This document shows, one piece after another, positions 7,634-16,968 of a stretch of DNA of 64,000 bases (position 1 is the first letter of the stretch; every line of letters begins with the position of its first letter). A model generated the notes under the pieces. It made no database searches, had not been told where the DNA came from, and saw nothing but the letters and a program-made list of their open reading frames with translations. The stretch is taken from the NCBI GenBank assembly GCA_963835885.1, contig CAWIHF010000029.1, forward strand, positions 1 through 64,000. Reading direction: 5' to 3'. Source of the DNA: Roseiarcus sp963835885. GTDB taxonomy: Bacteria; Pseudomonadota; Alphaproteobacteria; Rhizobiales; Beijerinckiaceae. The translations under genes were made by a program, and so were the position numbers.

Positions 7634-8659
7634 ATGGCGGCGGGCCACCTCACTTTGAAGGATATCGCTCGGGAGGCGGGAGTGAGCGTGGCGACCCTCG
7701 ACCGCGTGCTGCACGGCCGCGCCGGCGTGCGCGAGGACACGGCGCGGCGGGTTCGCGCGACGATCGACCGGTTCGGCTTTCGCCCCTCCGCGGCTGCGGC
7801 GGAACTCGCGCGCGGCCGCGCGTATCGGTTCGCCCTCGTCATGCCGGAGGGATCCAACGCCTTCATGCAGGCGATCCAGGCCAATGTCGGCGGGCTGTCC
7901 GGCTGGCTCGGCGCCTGGCGCGTCAGCGTCGAGACGATCGCAGCCGACGTCTTCAACCCGGCGGCGCTCGCGAGCGCGCTCGAATCGCTCGCCGGGCGCT
8001 ACGACGGAATTGCGGTGGTGGCGCTCGATCACCAGAGCGTGCGCGCCGCGATCGACGACCTGGTCGCCGGCGGGACCCATGTCGTCACCCTCGTCTCCGA
8101 CGTGCCGGGCTCCCGACGCCATCACTATGTCGGCATCGACAATGTCGCCGCCGGCCGGACCGCCGGGTCGCTGATCGGACGCTTCCTCGGCGCGCGAACG
8201 GGCGAGGTCGGGGTCGTCGCGGGTTCGCTGTCGCTGCGCGACCACGCCGAGCGGATCTTCGGCTTCAATCAAGTGATGAGCCTCGAATATCCTGGCCTCT
8301 CGGTTCTCGCCCCCGTCGAGGGCGGCGATCAGGACGACGTCAGCGGGGCCCTCGCGGCGAGGCTGCTTGCCGATCATCCTGATCTCGTCGGCCTCTACAA
8401 CGCCGGCGCGGGCGCGGCCGGCATCGCCAAGGCGATCGCCGACGCCGGGCGCGACGCCGTGTTTGTCGCTCACGACCTCACCCCGGCCACCCGCCGCGCC
8501 CTCATCCGCGGGACCCTGGACGCGGTCATCGCGCAGGACCCTGGGCACGAGGCGCGCTCGGCCGTCCGGGTGCTCATGGCGCTCGCCCGCAACGAGCCCA
8601 TTCTGGCCGAGCAGGAGAAGATCCGGATCGACATCGTCTTGAGGGACAATCTGCCGTGA
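7634..8659 (+). CDS. LacI-family transcriptional regulator
   Basis: An N-terminal LacI helix-turn-helix (LTLKDIAREAGVSVATLDRVLHG, hinge helix FGFRPSAAAAELARG) is followed by a periplasmic-binding-protein-like sensor domain to the end (HYVGIDNVAAGRTAG, LVGLYNAGAGAAG). The start at 7634 (MAAGHLTLKD) places the helix-turn-helix at the usual distance. The open frame begins 48 bases earlier without a better site. The gene sits directly upstream of, and in line with, a xylose-type ABC importer, so it most likely represses or activates that operon in response to the sugar. The intergenic stretch after it holds several inverted repeats. Confidence 0.92.
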   Translation: MAAGHLTLKDIAREAGVSVATLDRVLHGRAGVREDTARRVRATIDRFGFRPSAAAAELARGRAYRFALVMPEGSNAFMQAIQANVGGLSGWLGAWRVSVETIAADVFNPAALASALESLAGRYDGIAVVALDHQSVRAAIDDLVAGGTHVVTLVSDVPGSRRHHYVGIDNVAAGRTAGSLIGRFLGARTGEVGVVAGSLSLRDHAERIFGFNQVMSLEYPGLSVLAPVEGGDQDDVSGALAARLLADHPDLVGLYNAGAGAAGIAKAIADAGRDAVFVAHDLTPATRRALIRGTLDAVIAQDPGHEARSAVRVLMALARNEPILAEQEKIRIDIVLRDNLP

Positions 8660-8713
8660 GCGACGCGCCTCACGCTCCGGCGCCGGAAACCCCGGTCGTT
8701 CAAGTGTCAACTG

Positions 8714-8810
8714 GTTGCGTTACGGCTGCAACGCGGATTAATGTGCGGCGGCCGCAAGGGCTGTCCGGCGGGACAGCGATAAACAGCTTTTGGCCGGTCC
8801 TCGAGGGACC
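8714..8810 (+). promoter_or_regulatory. Regulatory region of the sugar importer with three inverted repeats
   Basis: Between the LacI gene and the binding-protein gene lie GTTGC-N9-GCAAC at 8714-8732, a perfect hairpin GCTGTCC-GGCG-GGACAGC at 8760-8777, and GGTCC-TCGAG-GGACC at 8796-8810 just before the ribosome site GGAGGAA. The first is the most likely LacI-type operator because of its spacing and symmetry. The latter two could be leader hairpins or a second operator. Assignments are inference. Confidence 0.5.
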
Positions 8811-8828
8811 TTGAGTGGAGGAAATGGG

Positions 8829-9878
8829 ATGAAACTAACAAAATCATTGGTGCTGGGGGCGGCGCTTCTCGCCTCCGCGAGCCTGACGGCGATCGCGGCG
8901 ATGGCGAAAGACATCACCGTCGGCGTCTCGTGGTCGAACTTCCAGGAGGAGCGCTGGAAGACGGACGAGGCGGCGATCAAGCAGGTGCTTGACAAGGCGG
9001 GGGCGAAGTACATTTCGGCCGACGCGCAGGCCAATCCGACCAAGCAGCTCGCCGACGTCGAGGACCTGATCGCCAAGGGAGCCGACGTGCTCCTCGTCCT
9101 GGCGATGGACAACGAGGCGATCTTGCCGGCGGTCAAGAAGGCGACCGACGAGGGCATTCCGGTTATCGCCTATGACCGCCTGATTGAGAGCCCGAACGTG
9201 CTCTACATCACCTTCGACAACATCGGCGTCGGCCGCACGATGGCGAAGGTCATCGAAAAGGCGAAGCCCGCGGGCAACTACGCCTTCATCAAGGGCGACA
9301 AGGGCGACGCCAACGCGAACTTCCTGTTCTCGGGCATCATGGAAGTGCTGAAGCCGGCGATCGACTCGGGCAAGATCAAGAACGTCGGCGAGACCTACAC
9401 AGACGGGTGGAAGCCCGACAATGCGCAAAAGGAAATGGAGCAGATCCTCACCAAGAACAACAACAAGGTCGACGCGGTCGTGGCCGAGAACGACGGCATG
9501 GCGGGCGGCGTCGTCGCGGCGCTGCGCGCGCAGGGTCTGGCCGGCGTCGTGCCGGTCTCCGGCCAGGACGGCGACCACGCGGCGATCAACCGGATCGCGC
9601 TCGGAACCCAGACCGTCTCGATCTGGAAGGACTCGCGCGACCTCGGCCACACCGCCGCCGCGGCGGCGATCGAGCTGGCCCAGGGCAAGAAGCGCACCCA
9701 GATCCCCGACGTGAAGCCCTTTTCCGGCGGACCAAAGCACATGAAGATCGACGGCATCCTCCTGACACCGCTCGCCGTGACCAAGGACAACCTCAACGTG
9801 ATCGTCGACAAGGGCTGGATCACGAAAGTGGAGGTCTGCGCCGGGGTGGATCCGGCAAAGACGCCCTACTGCAAGTGA
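8829..9878 (+). CDS. xylF: Xylose-type sugar ABC transporter, periplasmic binding protein
   Basis: A 349-residue substrate-binding protein. The signal peptide is MKLTKSLVLGAALLASASLTAIAAMA, and the mature protein starts KDITVGVSWSNFQEERW, close to XylF. It has the family blocks VLLVLAMDNEAILPAVKKA, VIAYDRLI, and GVVPVSGQDGD near the hinge. The start at 8829 is fixed by GGAGGAA six bases upstream. It is followed by a strong hairpin (9911-9939) and then permease and ATPase genes, which is the usual order. D-xylose is the likely substrate from overall similarity to XylF. A related pentose or hexose cannot be excluded. Confidence 0.92.
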   Translation: MKLTKSLVLGAALLASASLTAIAAMAKDITVGVSWSNFQEERWKTDEAAIKQVLDKAGAKYISADAQANPTKQLADVEDLIAKGADVLLVLAMDNEAILPAVKKATDEGIPVIAYDRLIESPNVLYITFDNIGVGRTMAKVIEKAKPAGNYAFIKGDKGDANANFLFSGIMEVLKPAIDSGKIKNVGETYTDGWKPDNAQKEMEQILTKNNNKVDAVVAENDGMAGGVVAALRAQGLAGVVPVSGQDGDHAAINRIALGTQTVSIWKDSRDLGHTAAAAAIELAQGKKRTQIPDVKPFSGGPKHMKIDGILLTPLAVTKDNLNVIVDKGWITKVEVCAGVDPAKTPYCK

Positions 9879-9910
9879 CTTGACCGAATTTGGTCGAGTG
9901 AGACAATGAG

Positions 9911-9939
9911 CGCCGCGCCGTCACGACGGCGGCGCGGCG
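9911..9939 (+). promoter_or_regulatory. Intercistronic hairpin between binding protein and permease genes
   Basis: A 10-bp perfect stem, CGCCGCGCCG at 9911-9920 paired with CGGCGCGGCG at 9930-9939, with a 9-base loop and a short pyrimidine tail. Hairpins at this position in ABC importer operons stabilise the upstream message or attenuate the downstream genes, so that binding protein is made in excess over permease. The structure is seen; the role is known from malE-type operons and inferred here. Confidence 0.65.
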
Positions 9940-10015
9940 TCTCTCTTCACAAAACGCACGCCAGCGCCAGCACGGCGGCGCCGAACGAAAGCGAAAACGA
10001 AGCAAGGGAGAGACC

Positions 10016-11341
<1,326 letters not shown>

Positions 11342-11344
11342 GCC

Positions 11345-12130
11345 ATGAACGCTGCCGTTCAAACACCGCTCGTCGAAATGAAGGACATCTCGCTCGCCTT
11401 CGGCGGCGTGAAGGCTGTCGATCACGCCTATCTCGACGTCTATCCCGGCGAGGTCATGGGCCTGCTCGGCCACAACGGCGCCGGCAAGTCCTGCCTGATC
11501 AAGATCTTGTCCGGCGCCTACAAGCGCGACGGCGGGCAGATCTTCATCAACGGGAAGGAAGCGCAGATCAACAATCCGCGCGACGCCAAGAATTACGGTA
11601 TCGAGACAGTCTATCAGGCGCTGGCGCTCGCTGACAACGTCGACGCGGCGTCGAACCTCTATCTTGGTCGAGAATTGCTGACCGCTTGGGGTACGCTCGA
11701 CGATTCTGCGATGGAGTTGGAGGCACGCAAGGTGATGGGGCGGCTGAATCCCAATTTCCGCCGCTTCAAGGAGCCGGTGATCTCGCTCTCCGGCGGCCAG
11801 CGACAGTCGGTCGCCATCGCCCGCGCGATCCACTTCAACGCCAAGATCCTGATCATGGACGAGCCGACCGCGGCGCTCGGGCCGGCCGAGACCGCGCAGG
11901 TCGGCGAGCTCGTCAAGCAGCTCAAGGCCGAGGGCCTCGGCATCTTCCTCATCAGCCACGACATCCACGACGTTTTCGACCTCGCCGACCGTGTGACGGT
12001 GATGAAGAACGGCCAGATCGTCGGCAGCGGCCGGGTCGAGGACATGACCAAGGACGAAGTGCTCGGCATGATTATCCTCGGCAAATGCCCGCCCGGCGCG
12101 ATCCCGGGACCGGGGGCGATGGCGAGCTAG
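11345..12130 (+). CDS. Sugar ABC transporter ATP-binding protein (single ATPase domain)
   Basis: A 261-residue ABC ATPase: Walker A GHNGAGKSCLIK (Cys follows the Ser, less usual), Q-loop, signature LSGGQRQSVAIARA, Walker B ILIMDEPTAALG, and the switch His in LISHDIHDVF. Classical XylG/RbsA have two fused ATPase domains of about 500 residues. This one has a single domain and would work as a homodimer, as in the FrcA-type importers of rhizobia. It begins three bases after the permease stop and ends the operon, overlapping by four bases the convergent hydrolase gene. Confidence 0.9.
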   Translation: MNAAVQTPLVEMKDISLAFGGVKAVDHAYLDVYPGEVMGLLGHNGAGKSCLIKILSGAYKRDGGQIFINGKEAQINNPRDAKNYGIETVYQALALADNVDAASNLYLGRELLTAWGTLDDSAMELEARKVMGRLNPNFRRFKEPVISLSGGQRQSVAIARAIHFNAKILIMDEPTAALGPAETAQVGELVKQLKAEGLGIFLISHDIHDVFDLADRVTVMKNGQIVGSGRVEDMTKDEVLGMIILGKCPPGAIPGPGAMAS

Positions 12131-13038
12131 CGGGTCGCCATTGCGCGTGCGTCGAGAATCGCGCGTGCGAAGTCTTCCGGCCGCTCCTGCGGAAGGTTGT
12201 GGCCGGCGCCGCTGAACACCCGATGCTCAAGCGGCCCGACGAACTTCGCCGCGTGATGCGCGGTCCCGGGGTTCACGCCGTCGGCGTCGCCATCGATGGT
12301 GATCGTTGAAACCTTGATCGGCGGCTGCTTCGCGAGGGCTGCCTCGATTGGCGCATAGGCCGGGTCTCCGGCGACGAGTTCGTAGCGATGCCGGTAGGAA
12401 TGGACGACGACCTCGACGAAGTCGGGGTTGTCGAAGGCGGCGGCCGTGCGTTCGAACGTCGCCTCGTCGAAGGCCCAGGTCGGCGACCACATCCGCCACA
12501 AAAGATGGGCGATCCCGCGCCGATCCTTGGCAAGACCCCGCCGACCGCGCTCGCAATGAAAGTAATACTGGTACCAGAAGGCGGCCTCTTCGAACGGCGC
12601 CGCCGGCTCCATCGCGCGAGCGGTGTCCTGGATGTTGTACGAATTGCCGGAGACGAGCGCGACGACCCGCCCGGGCCAAAGCGCCGAGACGGCGCAGGCC
12701 GCCCGCCCGCCCCAGTCATAGCCGGCTAGGACCGCGCGCTCGATGCGGAGCGCATCCATCAGCGCGAGGCAGTCGGCGCCGAGCGCCGCCTGTTCGCCCG
12801 AGCGGGGCGTCTCAGGCGCGATGAACCGGGTCGGCCCGTAGCCGCGCAGGTTGGGGACAATCACCCGGGCCCCGGCGCCGGCGAGAAGTGGCGTGACGTC
12901 GGCATAGGCATGAATGTCGTAGGGAAAGCCGTGACCTAGAATACACGGCCAGCCGTCCGCGCACCCGCACTCATCATACTGATCCTCGCCATCATTTTCT
13001 CCCTGATCGGGCTTCTGCTCACCGCCAAAGCCGCGCAC
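12127..13038 (-). pseudogene. Alpha/beta hydrolase (epoxide-hydrolase-like) with foreign N-terminus
   Basis: From residue 28 on this is a normal alpha/beta hydrolase: oxyanion HGFPYD, nucleophile elbow GYDWGG, late Asp in DGDADGVNPG and His in GAGHNLPQERPEDF. It is a close paralogue of the protein at 30562-31461. The paralogue has an N-terminal strand before the HGFPYD block (ALRIAYVEHGPANG) that is absent here. The first 27 residues (MRGFGGEQKPDQ...) are simply the antisense of a different gene fragment starting at 12961. The gene therefore lost its own 5' end at a junction near 12957, and its present start codon is fortuitous. It is probably inactive or mis-expressed. Confidence 0.75.
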
Positions 13039-13284
13039 CTGGTGCAGTTTCTCGTGGCGGCCCAGCCCGCGGCGGACTTGCAGCCCATCTTCGATGAATA
13101 CTTGATTTGGGGCGTTGATTTTCGCGCCGGGGCCGACGCTGTGGCGTTTGTCGCCGTTGTTTGGACGCTCTCAGGTCTGGGCGTCTCCGCCGCGGCGGAA
13201 AGTCATAGCGCCGCCGATGCTCTGGCCGTCAACGACAAGGCCGCAGCAGGCGCCGCTACTCTGGCAACGTCTCCAACGGATTGA
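12961..13284 (+). pseudogene. Membrane-protein fragment, 5' truncated
   Basis: The plus strand continues an open frame from the junction at about 12958 with a strong membrane segment (ALIILILAIIFSLIGLLLTA) and a second hydrophobic stretch (ADAVAFVAVVWTLSGLGV), ending TSPTD-stop at 13284. There is no start codon or ribosome site before the first membrane segment. The first ATG (13042) lies inside the protein. I do not recognise the family. The fragment is wedged between two damaged hydrolase genes on the other strand. Confidence 0.5.
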
Positions 13285-13884
13285 TGACCCGATCGTCCGG
13301 CTGCGCATAGAGATCGAAGCCGTCGCTGCGCAACGTCATGAACGGCACGCCCGGCGTCACTTCGCTGTCGCCGGCGTTGAGCTTCGTCAGGAACGGGCCG
13401 CGCCCGCTATATTCGCTGCCGAGCAGCCCCATCGGTCGCCCAGACGCCGTGGTTGGGCGTGCCGCCGAGCACCGCCTGCGTGACGCTCCCCGGATTGGCC
13501 GCAACGTAGCCGCGCGTCGAATAGCCGCCGCGCGACAGCGCGACGATCGCGACCTTCGCCGGTCCCGGTTTGGGCTTTGACGCCGTCGATGAATGCGGTC
13601 AGCTCGCGCAACTGGTCCTGCGTCGAAGAGCGGTTCGGCTGCGCAACGCTATCGTCGTCGCGCGCCTGAGGATCGGTGAAACTGATCGCAAACAGATGGT
13701 CTCTCGGGTACCCGTTGCTTTCGAATCGCCAGATCTGCGTCTCCCAGGTCGCGGCCAGATCGCTGTCGCCATGCACGAAGACGATCGGAACCGACGGTTG
13801 ATCCTCGGCGAAAGCCGTCGGGGTGAACCCGGCGAGCGCGAGCGCGGTCGTCCCCTGAAGAAAGCGACGACGGTTCAACAACAT
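13256..13884 (-). pseudogene. Tat-exported alpha/beta hydrolase, frameshifted and C-terminally truncated
   Basis: It starts MLLNRRRFLQGTTALALAG, a twin-arginine signal, then has the oxyanion strand PIVFVHGDSDLAATWE. After a frame slip near 13565 comes the nucleophile region VAIVALSRGGYSTRG, then GGTPNHGVW. After a second slip near 13435 comes LLGSEYSGRGPFLTKLN then SDGFDLYAQPDDRV. The frame closes at 13256, well before the catalytic His expected in this lipase-like family. So the 3' end is missing, and the break coincides with the end of the membrane-protein fragment on the other strand. Confidence 0.7.
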
Positions 13885-14034
13885 CGGCGTTCCTCCCTGA
13901 TTTCGCTTGGCCTATCAGCCCGAAGCGACTGTAAGCAGGGTCGCGCGACATCGCAAAGACGCCGTGCCTCAAAGGCGGACGGCGCGGCGAAGTGTTGGCG
14001 CAGGGTACGCCGGAGTGCCCAGCTTGTTGCGAAA

Positions 14035-14083
14035 TGGGGCGCCCGACAGGATTCGAACCCGGGGCCTCTGCCTTCGGGGGGCA
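14035..14083 (-). pseudogene. 3' part of a tRNA-Arg(CCG) gene
   Basis: On the minus strand an anticodon arm TGCC-CCCCGAA-GGCA (anticodon CCG, but C instead of the usual U at position 33) is followed by a T-arm GGTTCGAATCC and an acceptor strand CGGGCGC ending in CCCA at 14035. The 5' half (acceptor strand, D-arm) is absent; upstream sequence shows no complement to the acceptor strand. A bare tRNA 3' end next to a toxin-antitoxin pair and transposon debris is what an attachment-site duplication left by an integrated element looks like. Confidence 0.6.
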
Positions 14084-14133
14084 AGAGAAAGACGTCATAC
14101 TCAATCGGCATTGGTCTTGCCTGTCACGGCGAA

Positions 14134-14154
14134 ATATCCCATTGACATATCCCA
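14134..14154 (+). promoter_or_regulatory. Direct-repeat operator candidate of vapBC
   Basis: The octamer ATATCCCA occurs twice (14134-14141 and 14147-14154), 13 bp apart and about 45 bp before the antitoxin start. Type II antitoxins usually autoregulate through short repeats at this distance. There is a TTGACA hexamer between the copies that could act as a -35 element. Confidence 0.45.
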
Positions 14155-14194
14155 CCCCGTCATAAAAAAGGTCGACGCGATCGGGAGTACGCTC

Positions 14195-14416
14195 ATGGCC
14201 CGTACCAAACTGTTTCGCTCCAACCGGTCACAGGCGGTCCGGCTGCCAAAGGAAGTCGCTTTTCCCGAAGGCGTCAAGGACGTGACGATCCGTCGCGAGG
14301 GCGCCCGGCGGGTGATCGTCCCGGCCAACGCGGTCTGGGACGATTTCTTCGACGCGCCGGGCGTCGATCTGCCGCCGCGCGATCAGCCGCCCGCCCAGGA
14401 GCGCGAGACGCTCTGA
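14195..14416 (+). CDS. vapB: VapB-type antitoxin (AbrB/SpoVT fold)
   Basis: A 73-residue antitoxin with the MARTKLFRSNRSQAVRLPKEVAFP swapped-hairpin DNA-binding motif and an acidic, proline-rich C-terminus (FFDAPGVDLPPRDQPPAQERE) that would wrap the toxin. I chose ATG 14195 because the family begins here; the longer open frame reads through the tRNA remnant. Its TGA overlaps the toxin ATG by one base, so translation is coupled. It is predicted to neutralise the adjacent PIN nuclease and repress the pair. Confidence 0.9.
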   Translation: MARTKLFRSNRSQAVRLPKEVAFPEGVKDVTIRREGARRVIVPANAVWDDFFDAPGVDLPPRDQPPAQERETL

Positions 14417-14814
14417 TGCTCCGCTTCCTGCTCGACACGAATCTTTGCATTCGGGTCCTGAGAGACCGCCCGCCGTCGTTGCGCGGGCGCTTCAATCAAG
14501 AGGCCGACGCTCTCGCGCTCTCGACCATCGTCCTGACAGAACTGCTTCACGGCGCAGCGAAATCGGCGCGGCCCGAAGCCAATCGCCGTGAGGTCGAAAA
14601 CTTCGCCTCGCGGGTCGAAGTCCTCGCCTATGACGCCGGCGCGGCCTATCACGCCGCGGACATTCGCGCGACGCTCGAGCGACAGGGGCGAGCCATCGGG
14701 GGCTATGACATCTTGATCGCCGGCCATGCGCGCAGCCGCGGACTGATCGTCGTTACCGGCACTCGGGGCGAGTTCGATCGGGTCGACGGTTTGAGGTGCG
14801 AAAACTGGGGATAG
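14416..14814 (+). CDS. vapC: VapC-type PIN-domain ribonuclease toxin
   Basis: A 132-residue PIN-domain protein. The catalytic acids are visible in order: Asp in LLDTNLCI, Glu in LSTIVLTELLHGA, Asp in IGGYDILIAGHA, and the TGTRGEFDRV ending typical of VapC toxins. Length is normal. It should cleave RNA (often initiator tRNA in this family) when the antitoxin is degraded. It lies beside a tRNA fragment and IS remnants, so the pair was probably brought in by, or stabilises, a mobile region. Confidence 0.92.
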   Translation: MLRFLLDTNLCIRVLRDRPPSLRGRFNQEADALALSTIVLTELLHGAAKSARPEANRREVENFASRVEVLAYDAGAAYHAADIRATLERQGRAIGGYDILIAGHARSRGLIVVTGTRGEFDRVDGLRCENWG

Positions 14815-14849
14815 GGGACGGCCGGGTCTTCTCGGCTTTCCGCTCCTCG

Positions 14850-15190
14850 GAATAACTCCCTGTTCTTTCCATCTAAACCGAACTTCCGAAAGCGCCGGTG
14901 TGACTGGGATCTCGTAAGTGACTCAATCGACTCAACAATTCGATAAAATTTCTACCGGTGGTTGTACGCAGTGTAGGCATGACTCGCGACATGTAGGTCT
15001 TTGAACTGGCTCGCTTTTCATCTGTTGCCACTGTAGGCAGCAATGGGTGGTCAAAGCAGGCTAACTAAGTGCCTATCCCAATTCGATAATTTGCAACGTC
15101 GACCGTGTTTTGCATCGGAAGTTCAGTCTAAATTCCCTGATCCCGCGTAACGAGTTCCCTGTTCGCTCGCTTCGAGTTCCCTGCTCCTCA
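14850..15190. repeat. Intergenic stretch with TTCCCTG-type repeats and phased TGTAGGCA sites
   Basis: No gene is supported between vapC and the IS66 remnant. It holds four copies of a TTCCCTGTTC-like motif (near 14857, 15132, 15155 and 15176; the last three about 21-22 bp apart), which is the reverse complement of the GAACAGGGAAT repeats at 20019-20082. It also holds TGTAGGCA at 14972, TGTAGGTC at 14992 and TGTAGGCA at 15032, spaced 20 and 40 bp. CAATTCGATAA occurs at 14937 and about 145 bp later. The region is visibly richer in A and T than its surroundings. Confidence 0.5.
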
Positions 15191-15515
15191 CCTCAATTTG
15201 GCTTAGGCGCTAATGATCGATGTTGGCGTTGCGCTTCATCGGGGGCCTGTCGAGACCCGCCTTGCATACGTTCGGCGCCTCGATCATGCGGCGCTCGCGG
15301 AGCGTCTCGAAAGCTGGTGTCCCGGGCCCCACGAAGACAGGCGCAAATGCGCAATGAAATGAAAGGACGTGATGGTAACCATGTAGGAACATTTAATGAA
15401 CATTGTGGTTTCCTTGAAGGCAAACCATGCTATCGTCGCGTTGACATCGACGACGCTCTGCCCTTTCGACCACTCATTGCGTTGGCCAAACCGTTGAAAT
15501 CTTTAACTTTGTGTC

Positions 15516-16658
15516 GTGCGGCACGAGGCGCAGGCGTGCCGGCTTTGTCTGGCGGGGCTGACGGTTTCGATGCAGCGGGACGTGGAGAGGCGGCAGGTGT
15601 TCGATCTGCCTGACCGGCTGATCGAGGTCACGGAGCATCAGGCCTCGGTCTATTGCTGCGCGGCGTGCGGCGGAGAGACGAAAGCCGCGTTTCCCGCGGG
15701 CGTCGCCTCGCCGGCGCAATACGGGGAGCGCGTCAGGGCGGCGGCGGTCTATCTCAACGTCCATCAGCTCATTCCCGAAGATCGGGTCGCCGAAGCGATG
15801 GGCGATCTGTTCGGAGCATTGCGTCTATGCTCGCAAAGCGTGGCCGATTGGGTGCGCGGCAAGGCTGCGGCGCTCGCGCCGGTGGCGGCGCAGATCGCGG
15901 CGCTCGCGGCGCAAGCGCCGGTGCGCTGCCTCGATGAAACCGGCTTCCGCGTCGCCGGCAAGGGACAATGGCTGCACACCGTCGCCACGGAAACCCTGAC
16001 CCACTATCGCGTGTCGGCCAAACGCGGCGAGATGCCGGAGGGGCTCACGGGCGGAGTTGCGGTTCATGACGGCTTCAAGTCTTACTCCGGGCTCACCGAC
16101 GTCCGTCATGCGCTGTGCAACGCCCATCATCTGCGCGAACTGAAGGCGCTGGTCGAGATCGACCGGGAGCCGTGGGCCGCACCCATGCGCGATCTCTTGC
16201 TCGAGGCCAATCGAGCCGTCGAGAACGCGCGCGAGGCGGGCGCGACCAGTCTGCCCCCGCCCGCGCTCGAGGGCTTCTTCACCCGCTACTGGGAGATCCT
16301 GCGCCAGGGTCTCGCCTTTCACCGCAACTTGCCGCGCCTTCAACGGCATCCCTCGAACCGCGGTCGGACAAAACACCGCCCCGGACACAACCTGCTCATC
16401 CGACTGCACGAGTTCAAAGACGACGTCCTGCGCTTCCTCGTCGACTTCTCCGTCCCCTTCACCAACAACCTGGCCGAACAGGCCCTGCGCATGATGAAGG
16501 TCAAGATGAAGATCTCCGGCGCCTTTCGCATCTTCGAAGCCGCCTGCGACTTCGCCGCCCTGCGATCGGTCGTCGCAACCGCCCGCAAGCGACGCTGGAA
16601 CATCCTCCAGACCCTGACCGCTCGTCCTCACGCCCTCATTCGCGCCCTGGCGGCATAG
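15516..16658 (+). pseudogene. IS66-family transposase (TnpC), N-terminally truncated
   Basis: A 380-residue open frame matching the IS66 DDE transposase: zinc-binding CCAACGGE, then IPEDRVAEAMGDLFG, the first Asp in VRCLDETGFRVAGKGQWLH, the second Asp in AVHDGFKSYS, and Glu in NNLAEQALRMMKVKMKISG. Full TnpC proteins are about 500 residues. The N-terminal coiled coil and helix-turn-helix are missing, and the frame opens only at a GTG inside the protein (15516). The accessory genes tnpA and tnpB of IS66 are absent. It is a dead remnant. Confidence 0.9.
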
Positions 16659-16968
16659 CCACCAGCTTGGGAGTTACAAATCTTGCTCGAAACACGGACA
16701 AGTCCTTGAAAAGGCTCGTTACGGCAATGGCTGGATCTTGTTACGATTTGGCATGCATTTGGCGGCGGCGCCCCACCTGCTTGGGGGCGGCGCCACAACG
16801 GCGCCGCTGGAACGGGTCGACCCCGGACCCGCCAACCCTTTGGAGATCGGACGGAGGGGTCGGAGTTTGGCGGCTGACCCGTTGAAATCTCGCTCACGAT
16901 CTCGTGATTACGCCCCCGATCCCGGAGGCGCCGAGGCGCGCCGTCGTTTTGGGACGCGCTCTGACCAC
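16659..16968. other. About 310 bases after the IS66 remnant, no gene seen
   Basis: I find no conserved frame here. The 12-mer CCGTTGAAATCT at 16879-16890 is repeated exactly at 15492-15503, immediately before the point where IS66 homology begins. The two could mark the ends of the event that truncated the element. GC-rich palindromes (GGCGGCGCC-type) lie near 16770-16800. Confidence 0.4.

Noticed and set aside
7595..8710. 371-codon open frame antisense to the LacI gene
   Set aside because: Typical high-GC mirror frame of a real gene; no domain, wrong composition (runs of Arg, Ala, Asp), and the plus strand has clear LacI motifs.
8760..8777. GCTGTCC hairpin as a terminator of the LacI gene
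   Set aside because: The stem is not followed by a T-run and lies close to the xylF start; a leader structure or operator fits as well, so I did not call a terminator.
8844..9740. 298-codon frame antisense to xylF
   Set aside because: Shadow of the binding-protein gene; no recognisable domain or ribosome site.
13875..14111. 78-codon frame over the tRNA fragment
   Set aside because: Frames of this type (GAPDRIRTRG-like) are well-known translations of tRNA genes, not proteins.
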